Below are positions 26,708 through 36,759 of a stretch of DNA of 64,000 nt, piece by piece. This DNA is from CAWABB01 sp963701735. Its GTDB lineage: Bacteria > Bacteroidota > Ignavibacteria > UBA10030 > UBA6906. The notes beneath the pieces are model-generated. The model had not been told where the DNA came from and did not search any database. It saw only the letters and a program-made list of their open reading frames with translations. Numbering within the stretch: position 1 is the first letter of the stretch; each line of letters starts with the position of its first letter. Made by a program: the position numbers and the translations under genes. The stretch spans positions 1 through 64,000 of the forward strand of contig CAVPBI010000022.1 in assembly GCA_963701735.1 (NCBI GenBank). Direction: 5' to 3'.

Positions 26708-27232
26708 ATGCGCTGGATACTCTATCTTGGAGCCCTCCTCCTCCCGGGATGCGGGCTCTTTGGAGGCGCGGACTATGCGCCGCTCGACACGGTTCCGTCT
26801 GTCGACCTCGCGCGGTATATCGGGAAGTGGTATGAGATCGCCTCGCTTCCGGTCAGCCAGCAGAAGGGGTGCAGCTGCACGACCGCCGAATACTCAGCCA
26901 TGGAAGACGGCGTGATCCGGGTCGTCAACACATGCCGGAAGGGGGGCGACGTAGACCAGGCGGAAGGGAAAGCGTTCGTCGTGGAGGGGTCCGGGAACGC
27001 GAAGCTGCGCGTGCAGTTCTTCTGGCCGTTCCGCGGCGACTACTGGGTCATCGATCTTGCCGAGGATTACTCGTACGCCGTCGTCGGGACACCGAGCAGG
27101 AAATACTTCTGGATACTGTCTCGCACCCCAACGATGCCCGGGGGCACGCTGCAGACGCTTGTGGCCCGGATTCAGGCAAGGGGATTTGATACGTCACAGA
27201 TGCAGCGCACCGTCCACGACTGCGGGATGTAG
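26708..27232 (+). CDS. blc: Outer-membrane lipocalin (Blc-type)
   Basis: A 174-residue bacterial lipocalin, near the usual length of about 177. The start has GGGAG 7-8 bases upstream. A short signal leads to lipobox LLPGC, so it is lipid-anchored, probably in the outer membrane. The lipocalin signature GKWYEIASLP (about 39-48), the TAEYS strand, VINTC-like core (VVNTCRKGG) and SRKYFWILSR are all present. Two Cys pairs could form disulphides. The family binds fatty acids or lysophospholipids and is linked to envelope stress. It is a single gene, convergent with the FG-GAP-like gene. Confidence 0.9.
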   Translation: MRWILYLGALLLPGCGLFGGADYAPLDTVPSVDLARYIGKWYEIASLPVSQQKGCSCTTAEYSAMEDGVIRVVNTCRKGGDVDQAEGKAFVVEGSGNAKLRVQFFWPFRGDYWVIDLAEDYSYAVVGTPSRKYFWILSRTPTMPGGTLQTLVARIQARGFDTSQMQRTVHDCGM

Positions 27233-27364
27233 CTACGATCGCCACCTGCGCCGTCGCACCAAGCCTTGGTGAAGCAGATGGCCCCATCGCCGCCATCAGC
27301 GTGGAAACCTTCCCGTCGGTCTCCTCCGAGACACGTCCAGGTTCAAAGCCGAAAGGGGAAGCAA

Positions 27365-27421
27365 CGAAAGGGGCCATCCCAATCGTCATTCTTGCCGTGA
27401 CTTCCGGGACGGCCCCTTTCG
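27365..27421. terminator. Long hairpin between convergent genes
   Basis: CGAAAGGGGCC and GGCCCCTTTCG form an 11-bp stem, with ATCCC / GGGAC extending it imperfectly, and a central loop of about 25 nt. It sits between the ends of the lipocalin (+) and the FG-GAP-like gene (-), so it may serve both directions. Confidence 0.55.
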
Positions 27422-27456
27422 CAGAACGCCTCCGCTTGACGGGGCGGCAACTGTCC

Positions 27457-29127
27457 TTATCGAACCAGAACCAACTGCTTTGTCTGCACGAAATCCCCTG
27501 ATTGCATCCTGTACAGGTACACGCCGCTGGCAAGGCCCGACCCATCAAACGTCGCTTCGTGCACCCCCGCCTCCCTCCGCTCGTTCACCAGCACGCTCAC
27601 CTCACGACCGAGCATGTCGAACACGCTCAACCTCACCTGTGACGCCGACGGCAGCTCGTACCTGATCGTGGTGCTCGGATTGAATGGGTTGGGGTAATTC
27701 TGCGCGAGCGCCGCCTGCGTGGGAACACCCGTCGGCAACGCGTTCACATCGGAGGCAACGTCGACCTCCAGCACCCAGACATACGCGTCAATCGCCCAGT
27801 TGGTGAAGTTCGTGGCGTAGTTCACGAACACGTATTCGTCCTTGCCGTCCTTGTCCATGTCGCTGGCGGGGGAACCGTAGAACAGGCGCGGCTTCGGGGC
27901 CCCTGGGGTCCCGGGTTCCAGGCCGCAGTAGTTCCAGATATCAAACAGGTACTGCAGATCCCAGCTCGCCGAGTCCGCCGGGTCACCCGTCCCCTTGTAC
28001 TCGAGCGAGTAGATGCATCCCTCCCGCTCGCCCGCGATCATGAGGTTGGCCTTGCCGTCCTTATCGGGGTCGGCGATCTGCATGGAACGGAACCCCCCAT
28101 CGGCCCTGACCGGAATGGTGTAGAATTTCTTGATGTCGGCAGATGTCATCTGACTCACATCCGTCACGCCCGTAATGATGAAGAGCTGGTTGGGGTTTTC
28201 CGTCCCGGCGATGTACATCTCTCTCATCCCGTCATTGTTCACATCCGCGACCCGGACCGCGTCCAGCGCGCCGTAGTCATCTGTGGAATCGAGCATATCG
28301 ACGCCGAAGACCTCGGTGTATTGCCTGTCGCCGGTGCACTCCCAGATCCTCATCGTGAACATATTCCAGATGAAGGCATAGATCTCCTGGTTCCCGTCAG
28401 CGTCCAGATCGCCCGTGCTGGCGTTGTACAGCCCTCCGCCGAATGGCTGGCGGAACTCGAACTCATACTCCCAGGAAGCGAATCCCGTGAACTCTCCTGT
28501 GACCGACACGACCAGCACCTGCCGGATGCTGCCGGCACCGGACTGCCTGACACCGACAATCAGTTCGTTGTCCTGGTCCTTGTCGATATCTTCAATCGTG
28601 AGACTGTACGGACGGATGTCATAATTATCTGCAACGTTGAAATTCCATGAGCTTGTGGGAGTGTATTCTCCGGGCCTGGCGCCCGGATATCCGTAGGCAT
28701 TCTCTCCCTGGACGCCGCTCCATTCAAAGGCCCAGATGCGCGCGGGGTTCGGATCGGCGTCGAGGGTCGCCGGCATGGTTACAATGATATCGACCTTGTC
28801 ATTGTCGTCGAGGTTGCCCACGGCGATCCCTGCGAACGTATTCGCGTCGACCGGAAGGAGCCAATGCCAGACGAGCTCATACGTATTGTCAGAGGTGGCC
28901 TCGTACATGCAGATCGCATTCGTATCGGTGTCGGTCCACGTAAACAGAAACTCGCCCCAGCCATCCTGGTCCGTATCCAACCCCGCCTTCACCATGGCGA
29001 CCTCGGAGGCGGCCCCGGTAGGCTGGAAGGGAAGATCGGTGAGCCGCCAGACAAGATCCCAGTTCTGGGCGCTGGCCATCGGAGCGAGAAGCCCGGCGAA
29101 CAACACAAAGAGAAGCAATCGTTTCAT
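27457..29127 (-). CDS. FG-GAP/VCBS-like repeat protein with T9SS sorting domain
   Basis: A 556-residue secreted protein. Two adjacent ATGs (29130, 29127) follow AGGAG; I choose the second for spacing. The signal peptide ends ASAQ (about residue 21). The body has repeated Asp-rich calcium-type loops (DTDQDGWGEFLF, DIDKDQDNELIVG, DLDADGNQEIYA, DVNNDGMREMYIAG, DPDKDGKANLMIAG, DMDKDGKDEYVF) of an integrin-like propeller (about 35-460). The sorting domain starts at LAQNYPNPFNPST (about 475) and ends KQLVLVR. It is a stand-alone gene with a terminator-like stem behind it. The role is probably surface binding; no enzyme motif is seen. Confidence 0.85.
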   Translation of the reverse strand: MKRLLLFVLFAGLLAPMASAQNWDLVWRLTDLPFQPTGAASEVAMVKAGLDTDQDGWGEFLFTWTDTDTNAICMYEATSDNTYELVWHWLLPVDANTFAGIAVGNLDDNDKVDIIVTMPATLDADPNPARIWAFEWSGVQGENAYGYPGARPGEYTPTSSWNFNVADNYDIRPYSLTIEDIDKDQDNELIVGVRQSGAGSIRQVLVVSVTGEFTGFASWEYEFEFRQPFGGGLYNASTGDLDADGNQEIYAFIWNMFTMRIWECTGDRQYTEVFGVDMLDSTDDYGALDAVRVADVNNDGMREMYIAGTENPNQLFIITGVTDVSQMTSADIKKFYTIPVRADGGFRSMQIADPDKDGKANLMIAGEREGCIYSLEYKGTGDPADSASWDLQYLFDIWNYCGLEPGTPGAPKPRLFYGSPASDMDKDGKDEYVFVNYATNFTNWAIDAYVWVLEVDVASDVNALPTGVPTQAALAQNYPNPFNPSTTIRYELPSASQVRLSVFDMLGREVSVLVNERREAGVHEATFDGSGLASGVYLYRMQSGDFVQTKQLVLVR

Positions 29128-29317
29128 CATGGTTCTCCTGAAAGATTGGAAAGGAATGACGCTCGTGCAGTGCCTGTGGCGCTGTGGAGGAAATGCGGAG
29201 CGGGACCCCGCATGGCCGTTGATAGGATAGCAAGGCGGACAACAAAGAGCAAGAGCGAGGCCGGGTGACAATGTGCGGCATGCACCTGCATGCGGCCTGC
29301 TCGCGAACCCGATTTTC

Positions 29318-29346
29318 TTGATTTTCCTCTCCATCCAGCTTAGATT
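29318..29346 (+). promoter_or_regulatory. Promoter of the DUF1846 gene
   Basis: TTGATT and TAGATT with a 17-bp spacer, about 35 bp before the start codon. The same hexamers and spacing occur at 36664-36692 and 56338-56366. The divergent 29128-29380 gap shows nothing else. Confidence 0.6.
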
Positions 29347-29380
29347 CAACAGGCTTCGTCCCCCACCGAGGCCCCTACCC

Positions 29381-30893
29381 ATGCGCATCGGATTCGACAA
29401 CGAGAAATACCTGGCCGAGCAGAGCGCTGCCATTCTGGAGCGCGTGTCGAAGTTCGAAAACAAACTCTACCTCGAGTTCGGCGGCAAGCTCCTCTTTGAC
29501 TATCACGCGAGCCGGGTGCTCCCCGGATTCGACCCCAACGTGAAGATCCGCCTGCTCCAGCAACTCCGCGACAAGGCAGAGGTCCTGCTGTGCATCTATG
29601 CCGGGGATATCGAAAGAAAGAAGATCCGGGCGGACTTCGGCATCACCTATGATGTCGATGCGCTGAAACTCATGGATGACCTGCGCGAACGGGGCATCGG
29701 CGTCACCGCCGTGGTCATCACCAGATTCGAGAACCAGCCTTCGGCACTCCTCTTCAGGAACCGGCTTGAACGGCGCGACATCCAGGTGTGCTTCCACCGG
29801 TTCACGAAGGGCTATCCGACCGACGTCGATACGATCGTGAGCGACGAAGGGTATGGAGCCAACGACTACATACAGACGACAAGGCCGATTGTCGTGGTGA
29901 CCGGCCCGGGACCGCTCAGCGGGAAGCTGGCGACCTGCCTCTCCCAGGTGTACCATGAATGGCGCCGGGGCACGCACGCCGGCTATGCGAAGTTCGAAAC
30001 ATTCCCGATCTGGAGCCTCCCTCTCAAGCACCCGGTCAACGTGGCCTACGAAGCGGCCACGGCGGACATCAGGGATTTCAACCTCATCGATCCATTCCAC
30101 CTGGAGGCGTACAACATCCCGGCAGTCAACTATAACCGGGATGTGGAGGCGTTTCCCCTTGTGCGGCGCATCATCGAGAAGATCACGCGGGAGGCATCCT
30201 TCTACAAATCACCCACGGACATGGGGGTCAACCGCGCAGGCTACGGAATCACCGACGACGATGTGGTTCGGCAGGCGGCGACACAGGAGGTGATCCGGCG
30301 GTTCCTCCGTTCCTCGTGTGAGTACGCGATGGGCGTGGCCGACAAGGAGAGCGTGCAGCGCTGCGAGCTGCTGATGAATGAACTCGGCGCCACACCGAAC
30401 GACCGCACGACCGTGTCACCGGCCCTGCAGGCCGCACAAGGAGGCGGAAGCCGGCGGGAAGGGGAACGACGGAATCTTCTGCGGCGCCGCGATCGAGCTG
30501 AAGGACGGGACGATCATCACCGGGAAGAATTCTCCGCTGATGCACTCGGCATCCGCGCTCGTCATGAACGCAGTCAAATACCTCGCCGGCCTCCCCGACT
30601 CGATTCACCTTTTGCCGTCCAACGTGATCGCGTCGCTCAGCCACTTCAAGCGGGACGTTCTGCGAGGCAAGATGCTCAGCCTGGACCTCGAAGAGACGCT
30701 CATCGCGCTCAGCATCAGCGCGACGCTGAACCCGGCCGCGCAGGTCGCCATCGAGAAGCTCAAAGAGCTGAGGGGTTGCGAAATGCACCTCACACATATA
30801 CCGCCCCCCGGCGACGAGGCGGGGCTCCGGAAGCTCGGCGTCAACGTGACCAGCAATCCCCTCTTCACCACGAACCAGCTGTTCCAGAGCTGA
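29381..30893 (+). CDS. DUF1846 family protein (one frameshift)
   Basis: A cytosolic protein of about 503 residues, the normal family length, if the frame is restored. The start MRIGFDNEKYL matches the family N-terminus, followed by LYLEFGGKL, DYHASRVLPGFDP, HRFTKGYPTDVDTIVSDEG, GPGPLSGKLATC and DMGVNRAGYGI. After a break near 30435 the other frame continues with GGKGNDGIFCGAAIEL, ITGKNSPLMHS, LRGCEMH and NPLFTTNQLF. Deleting one base at about 30433 (GCACAAG to GCAAAG) rejoins them. The family is widespread but has no assigned reaction that I am confident of. A good promoter lies upstream; the downstream genes are on the other strand. Confidence 0.85.
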
Positions 30894-30916
30894 CACCGCT
30901 TCACCCCGAAGCGTCG

Positions 30917-31096
30917 CTATCCCATCCAGAAACCCTTTCGATGGGATACTCCAAGAACCTTCCTGCAGTCGGGGCAGAAGTAGACGTACCGCTTTCCAAA
31001 CACGCTCTGCAATTCACGGCACCAGAGTCTCGTCAACTCCCTGGCGCAGTGCGGACAGACCGGATACACATCCGGTTTCTCTTCGACCGGCAGCAT
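30917..31096 (-). CDS. Small zinc-ribbon protein, 59 aa
   Basis: This is too short for most gene finders, but it has an excellent Shine-Dalgarno (GAGGAGGG, 7 nt before ATG). The product begins MLPVEEKPDVYPVCPHC and continues to a second pair, YFCPDC, about 27 residues on. The CPHC...CPDC pair is a classical four-Cys zinc ribbon. The rest is basic and aromatic (VFGKRYVYF, HRKGFWMG), compatible with nucleic-acid or protein binding. It follows a 46-codon ORF by three bases, downstream of dimethylargininase, so an operon is likely. Confidence 0.6.
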   Translation of the reverse strand: MLPVEEKPDVYPVCPHCARELTRLWCRELQSVFGKRYVYFCPDCRKVLGVSHRKGFWMG

Positions 31097-31099
31097 ATG

Positions 31100-31240
31100 T
31101 CAGCCCTCCTCAGGCATGGTTCCGCCACAGCACAATGTTGAAATGTTCCACGAGCGCACTGCCAATTCACGCTCACCCCTGATGACGACTTCGGTTCTGA
31201 CCCCCTGGTCTGTGACGATAAGCTTGTTGTCGGTCAGCAT
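31100..31240 (-). CDS. Small ORF of unknown function, 46 aa
   Basis: ATG at 31240 is preceded by GAGG at short spacing. The product starts MLTDNKLIVTDQGVRTEVVI and ends with a CCGG motif. Its stop lies three bases before the zinc-ribbon start, an arrangement typical of coupled small genes. No family is recognised. It may instead be only a leader for the zinc-ribbon gene. Confidence 0.35.
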   Translation of the reverse strand: MLTDNKLIVTDQGVRTEVVIRGERELAVRSWNISTLCCGGTMPEEG

Positions 31241-31300
31241 CGTCCTCGCCCGGCCAGGGCGGCACCGTGATTCTGATGGTCAGTTGGCCCTTCGCCAGGT

Positions 31301-32065
31301 TCAGGCCTCCACGATCAGGCTGCAGCAGGTGACGGCGCCCTCGGCCTTTGCCAGCTCGGACAGGTCGATCTCATGGACCGTCATACCCTGCGCGAGCAAG
31401 CGCTCGCGCGTCCGGGGGAACGATGATGGATAGATGATCCCGCCGTCCAGCAAGAGCGCATTCGCGGCGTGTGACTCCAAGGGATCCACGTCGATGATGG
31501 ACTTGCCCCGAAACAATGCGGGATCGACCCATGCCGGATTCACGAGCAGCGTGTCAGAACCGCACAGCGTCACTGCGGACTTGAGGTGAAGACAGCCGCT
31601 CACCGGAACACCGCGCACCACGTAGCCGAACGGGCGGAGCGCGCGCGCAACCTGTTCGATCGCGTGGCTGTTTGACCGCCCTGTCTCGCCGATGAAGACT
31701 TCCTTTCCCGCAACCAGGACATCCCCACCGTCGATCGTCCCGGGGGCCTCAATGGTCACAAGCCTCCGATAGCGTGCGAGTGTCGCCGCAACAGATGGGA
31801 CTTCTGGCCTTCGTGACGGCGCTCCGGGCCGGGTGATGATGGCCAGCTCCGGGAGGACGACGGCCGTATCCTCCACAAAGACCGCGTCCGGGAGCTCCGG
31901 CTCTTCAGGCAGGAGCACGATGGCACATCCGAGCGAAGCCAGGAGTCGTTCGTATGCACCGTGCTGCGCCCGGGCGACACCGACGTGGATCGGTTCCCGC
32001 TCAATATGCGTGAGCTCGCACCGGCCGAGCGACGTGCTCACTTCCCTCAGAATTGCGGTTTTCAT
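31301..32065 (-). CDS. ddaH: Dimethylarginine dimethylaminohydrolase / arginine deiminase-like hydrolase
   Basis: A 254-residue protein, the usual length for DDAH. It hydrolyses methylated arginine to citrulline plus methylamines; some bacterial members act on free arginine or related guanidines. The pentein-fold motifs are present: FVEDTAVV (substrate-binding acids), TIDGGDVL, GRSNSHAIEQ, the catalytic His in HLKSAVT, and the nucleophile Cys near the end in VTCCSLIVEA (Cys247 or 248). The start at 32065 (MKTAILREV) is chosen over upstream codons because the family begins there. It is divergent from DUF4870. The two downstream small ORFs may share its transcript. Confidence 0.88.
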   Translation of the reverse strand: MKTAILREVSTSLGRCELTHIEREPIHVGVARAQHGAYERLLASLGCAIVLLPEEPELPDAVFVEDTAVVLPELAIITRPGAPSRRPEVPSVAATLARYRRLVTIEAPGTIDGGDVLVAGKEVFIGETGRSNSHAIEQVARALRPFGYVVRGVPVSGCLHLKSAVTLCGSDTLLVNPAWVDPALFRGKSIIDVDPLESHAANALLLDGGIIYPSSFPRTRERLLAQGMTVHEIDLSELAKAEGAVTCCSLIVEA

Positions 32066-32074
32066 GGGCGGCAA

Positions 32075-32103
32075 TTGACTTTCCTGAAGTGGAATGATAC
32101 ATT
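32075..32103 (+). promoter_or_regulatory. Promoter of the DUF4870 gene
   Basis: TTGACT and TACATT with a 17-bp spacer, about 45 bp before the start codon, in the short divergent gap to ddaH. Confidence 0.6.
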
Positions 32104-32148
32104 TCCGCCGTCCCGAATTCAACCTCCCATCCACCCGAAAGAGACACC

Positions 32149-32523
32149 ATGGAGCAACAACCCAGCGTTCCGCCTCCGCCGGTCGTGAACCGCGACGAAA
32201 ACATGTGGGCAATGCTGTGCCATGCGGCTGCGCTCGTGGGGTTCATCATCCCCCTGGGCAACATCATCGGTCCGCTTATCATCTGGATGATGAAGAAGGA
32301 CCAATTCCCGCTGGTCGACGACCAGGGGAAAGAAGCCGTGAACTTCCAGATAAGCATGACGATCTACTACCTCATCGCGGCAGTGCTGATTCTGGTGATC
32401 ATCGGCATCGTGCTGCTGGTTGTGCTCGGGGTGTTCAGCCTGATCATGACGATCATTGCGATGATCAAGGCGAACAGCGGCGAACGCTACCGGTACCCGC
32501 TCGCGATACGCCTGATCAAGTAG
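32149..32523 (+). CDS. DUF4870 small membrane protein
   Basis: A 124-residue inner-membrane protein. Family features are the N-terminal Pro-rich stretch, DENMWAMLCHAAALVGFIIP, NIIGPLIIWMMKKDQ and the conserved VDDQGKEAVNFQISMT. There are three to four hydrophobic helices (about 22-45, 70-110) and a basic C-terminus ending YPLAIRLIK. The function is unknown; the fold is related to Tic20-like proteins. GAAAGAG lies before the start and a good promoter precedes it. Confidence 0.88.
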   Translation: MEQQPSVPPPPVVNRDENMWAMLCHAAALVGFIIPLGNIIGPLIIWMMKKDQFPLVDDQGKEAVNFQISMTIYYLIAAVLILVIIGIVLLVVLGVFSLIMTIIAMIKANSGERYRYPLAIRLIK

Positions 32524-32757
32524 GTCTCGCAACAACGCGGCAAGTGTCAGGAACAATGCGGGGCCGTCACGGAAGTCCAGCCTGGGAACATCGTCGGATG
32601 CACGCGCTGAGTCGCTCCTGAACCTCGTTCGGTTTTGAGAGCTGCAGCGCGGCACCTGAATGGATGTCAGCCGGAACCACTTCCGGGCGGCCCCGTTTCA
32701 TGTCCTGCCCCCGCCGTTGATCAGCGAACGAGAAGCATTCTGCGCGCAGAGACATCC

Positions 32758-35098
32758 CTAGTTCGCGAGGAGACACCCCGACGGCAAGTCCGAAGGGCGG
32801 ACCCTCAATCTGCAGATGTAGACCCCACTCGAGAGACCCGAGCCGTCGAACGTCACCTCATGCGCGCCCGCCCCCCGCTTCTCTTCCAGCAGCACTGACA
32901 CTTCACGCCCGAGCATATCGTGAACGCTCACCTTCACGTCCGCCGCTCCCGGAAGAGTGAACGCGATGGTCGTGCTCGGGTTGAACGGGTTAGGGTAGTT
33001 CTGCTTGAGGGACGGACTCGCGGGCAGCGCCGGGGCGACCTCCGCGACGGAGGTCACCGGCGCAAACGACATCCCGTCAATCCACAGCGCGAACCCTCCC
33101 CCCCACGTGTCGGCGTGGACTTCGACGTACGCGATGCTGTCAAGAACGACATGCCCTGCGACGGATTTCTGCCAGAGCGTGCTGCCGGCAAGGGGCACGT
33201 CCATGCGCCGCCACTGCCCGATCGCGCCGGAGAGCATCTCGCTCGTGGTGGAGTACTGGAGGTAGCCTCCACCCTCGTTCCCCAGCCTCACGCTGAACTC
33301 CTGGAAATTCCCCTCATTCGTGTTCAGAGCGTAGACCCAGAAGCTGAGTGTCGTTTTCGAGGCCAGGTCCCATGCGGTCGTCAGACCCGACGCCGGCCAC
33401 CGGTGCACATTCACGTCCCACCCGCTCTCCGTCACAACCTTGAGGGATGCGGCCCCGGACATCTTCATCCCCTGGTCCCAGCTCGCCCCCGAAGGCGCGC
33501 CGTCAGAAGCAAAGACGGACCAGACCCCCGCGCCCGGCTCCGTCAATTCCTCGGGGATCGCCGTTTCCACGCCGCCTTCACCCGCCACGTCAAACGGGAT
33601 AAAGACCACCGGCCCAACCTGCGGGTCATCGTCGGCATCGTAGATCTTCGCGCGGATGAGCGCCGTGTCGGCCAGCGGGAAGATATTGCGCGTGGCCTCG
33701 ATGCTCGACTGTCCGGTATTGGCAATCCACAGCATCACCGTCGATCCAAAAGCGTTTCCGTGCATCGTGACCGAAGCGTTGCCGGGGCCGAGAGCGACCG
33801 CCTCGTAGTTCCGGAGAAACTCGTTCTCCCGGAGGTCGAGCTCGTCGGTCCCGCTGACGTCTATTGCCCGCACATTGTCCCCGAACGTGTTGCCTGCGAT
33901 CGTGTACCGCTCCGAAGGCTGTGATTCGTACCCCGGGATCGGGTCACCCTTCCAGAGAAGAATCCCGACGGCATTCGCATCGATGCGGTTGTGCCGGATG
34001 CTGTTGTTGTACCCGCGATCAAAGGCGATGCCGGCCGTCCCCACACTGAGCTGCTCCCGGTTGCCGATGATCTCGTTGCTGTCCACGACAGTATTGAATG
34101 AATACCCCAGCCAGAATCCGTAGCCGCTGAAGTTCGCTTTGTTCCTCCGGAAGACATTCCCCGACGCGAACGTGGCCTCGAATGCGTTGTGCGGCGAGTA
34201 CGAGCAGTCGTTCCCGATAAACAGATTGTTGTTCGGGGTGAGATGGTGCCCGTACTGGCCCAGGAACACCCCGTCGCTCGAGTACGTGAAGTCATTCCCC
34301 TCGATGCGGTTCTCATTCGACACGATCATCAGAATTGCGCCGGCGTCGCTGTTGACAGGGTCCTCCCGGTACGTATGGGAGCCGTCGTTCTCGAGGACCA
34401 GGCAGCTGTCGGCATAGAACATCCGGACGGCGAACGCGGTGTTGTGTGACAGGTTATTGTGGGCGATCGTCATGCCAGCAGAATGATAGAGCGCCACCCC
34501 GTCGTTCGCACCCGTGAATACGCAATGGGAAACCGTGCCGTACCGGCTACGGTCGAAAAGGACGGCCCCTCCATGCGCCTGGCTGACGTCGCTCCAGACG
34601 TCGATAAACCCGGCATCATCCCGGGCGTTGTTCACCGCCGTGCAGCTGTCGATCACGACACTGTCGGACTGCTCCACGCGCACGGCATAGAAGTAGCCCG
34701 AGATCCCGGCGAAGTTGCGGAGAGTGACGCGGGAAGAGTTCTTGATCAGGATCGCGTACCCGGATCTCCCCGGCCCGTTCAGCTGAACGCCCGCACCATC
34801 GATCGTGACGTCATGCGCGTTTTCTACGCGGAGAACGCCGTCCGAATGAGCGTCCGTGAGCGTGTACGTGCCGGGACAGAGAGCAGACGGTGGTGTTGGA
34901 GGTGAGGAGGAGATCGTCAACAGGTGTGACACACGGCTGGCCGGCTAGCCGTCGCCCGCGCAAAATGATCAGGGCTGCAGCGACAGACAGGCCGCGCAGA
35001 AGGGCAGGGAGCAGAAGGTCGGGCGGCCGCGAGACAGCCTGCGAGAATGTCATCACTGTCGATTCCATGATGAGAAGCATGAATGAGGATCTCGCCAT
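32758..35098 (-). CDS. Right-handed beta-helix protein with T9SS sorting domain (one frameshift)
   Basis: About 779 residues when joined. The N-terminal part (35098 to about 34880) has a hydrophobic export segment (LLLPALLRGLSVAAALIIL) and then VTPVDDLLLTSNTTVC. The frame then breaks in a TCTCTGT tract, and the other frame continues with PGTYTLTDAHSDGVL. A long parallel beta-helix of NosD type follows (repeated NxIxGN and VxFDRGYNNSI motifs). Next is a carbohydrate-binding-like beta-sandwich (WDVNVHRWPASG to IDGMSFAPV). The sorting domain starts at LKQNYPNPFNPST, with an atypical end (SDLPSGCLLAN). A secreted polysaccharide-binding or -cleaving protein is likely; no lyase residues can be assigned by eye. 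Confidence 0.8.
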
Positions 35099-35129
35099 GG
35101 CCGGTCTGTCGGGACCCCCTGGCGGCTGC

Positions 35130-36530
35130 TTACACCATCAACAAACCCGCAATGACGAACAGGACTCCCGCGATGGATGCGGAGATCAGCGCGTAGGGCA
35201 GCTGCGTTTCGACGTGCTCGACCACGCCGGTCTCCGCGGCGATGGCCGTGATGACGGAGGTGTCAGAGAACGGAGATGTGTTGTCCCCGAACACGCCGCC
35301 CGAAATGCATGCCGCGAACATCAAAGGCAGCGGGATATTCATGGCCTGAGCGACGGGAACGGCGAGCGGGACCATGATGCTGAACGTCCCGTACGAAGTG
35401 CCGGTGGCGAATGAGATCAGGCAGCTCACAAAGAAGAAGATCAGAGGCATCATGAAACGTCGGGACGTTGCCCGATGCCAGACCCGCGATGTAGTGGCCG
35501 GTCCCCATCTCTTTGCAGAGGCTGCCCAGCGTGAGCGCCAGCGCGAGGAGGATTCCCACTTCCATGAAGTCCCCGATCCCGCCATAGACCGATTTCTCGA
35601 TCGGGGGACGCTCCGACTTCGGCCTGAATTGCACCATCACGGCCAGGACCAGTATCGCAGCCAGCACAGCATAGAAGACCGCGGCCGTACCGTCGCCCTT
35701 GAGCATCGATCCGCCCCCGGTCACTGCCAGGGCGATCAGCATGGTGGCGACAAGCACGAGCACAGGAACAATGACCAGCAGGCTGGTGACAGGCGACGCG
35801 TGTGCGGGGGTAAAGGACGAGCCGCTTCCTGTGGCCGACTGTCCCTCGACGACGGACAGGTGCCCCCCGACCCTCGTGTACTTCTTCATCGGCCCGAGAT
35901 TCCAGTCGAACACCATCGTGAGCATAATGACGATCAGGCTGATGAGGCAGTAGAAGTTCATCGGCATGGCGCTCACGACCACGCCAAACGGGTCCGCGAC
36001 CTCCTGGCCGGCCAGCAGCGTCATATAGAACGCGCCCCAGCTGTTGAACACGATGGTCGCGACCCAGTTGATGCTGATGCTGTGCAGGAAGTAGGCGAGC
36101 TTGGCGCGCGGGACGCCGATCTTGTCGTAGAGGCTCCCGACGGTTGTCCCATTGACCATGATGTTGGAGTAGTTCTCCAGAATCATCAGAAGGCCGATGG
36201 CCCAGGTGAGGAGGAAAACCGGCCTCTTCGTGCGGATGTTCAGCGACTCCAGCAGGGCGATCATCCCCTTGAATCCGCCCGAGGCTTCCATCAGCTTGAT
36301 CAAGCCGCCGACCAGGACGCCGAACAGGATCAGCTGCAGGTTCCCGCGGTCGCCGCTCACCTTGATCACCCGCTCGAGGTAATCCACGACGAACGCCCAT
36401 TTCGATGCGCCAGCAGGAACGCCGCCGCCAGGCCTCCGACAATCAGCGCAGGAATGATCTTCTTCTTCCAGAGGGCGAGCGCCAGCGCAAGTACCGGGGG
36501 CAGGATGCTGAGGAGGCCGAGATGGGTCAT
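35130..36530 (-). pseudogene. nhaC: NhaC-family Na+/H+ antiporter, two frameshifts
   Basis: The whole locus is 1401 bp, exactly 467 codons, because a one-base loss near 36400 (by an AAA run) and a one-base gain near 35455 (in CCC) cancel. Segments: N-terminus MTHLGLLSILPPVLALALALW, centre from VVDYLERVIKVSGDRGN through FGVLVGGLIKLMEASGG, NYSNIMVNGTTVGSL, INWVATIVFNSWGAF and MEVGILLALALTLG, and the end with FATGTSYGTFSIMVPLA and ISGGVFGDNTSPFSDTSVIT. These are hallmark NhaC sequences with about 11 membrane segments. If the indels are sequencing errors, this is an intact inner-membrane sodium/proton exchanger. It is divergent from the M3 peptidase gene. Confidence 0.82.
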
Positions 36531-36663
36531 GGGTCCAGGCTCGTCGTATCGTGGCTCGGAGGAGTTCGAAATGTCACAATGTAATCGTCCCCGGAACCAA
36601 TCGCCACCATCCGGAGGACATTCTCTGCGAGAATGCAGCCGCCAGGCATCTTCAGGATGGCGA

Positions 36664-36692
36664 TTGATTTTCCCGCGCTCCATTGGTAGATT
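36664..36692 (+). promoter_or_regulatory. Promoter of the M3 peptidase gene
   Basis: TTGATT and TAGATT with a 17-bp spacer, about 68 bp upstream of the start codon; identical hexamers to the promoter at 29318-29346. Confidence 0.6.
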
Positions 36693-36759
36693 GCAGTTTC
36701 TGAAAGGATCCGCCAGAGTTCTTCAGGCTTCCCACCAACTTCAGACAGAGGATGTTCCA

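Noticed and set aside
32920..33924. A 334-codon plus-strand frame
   Set aside because: Antisense to the beta-helix/sorting-domain gene and rich in Arg and His, as expected of a shadow of a GC-rich gene.
35374..36759. Long open extension upstream of the M3 peptidase start
   Set aside because: It runs antisense through the NhaC gene, has no domain, and the real start has a Shine-Dalgarno, lipobox signal and promoter.
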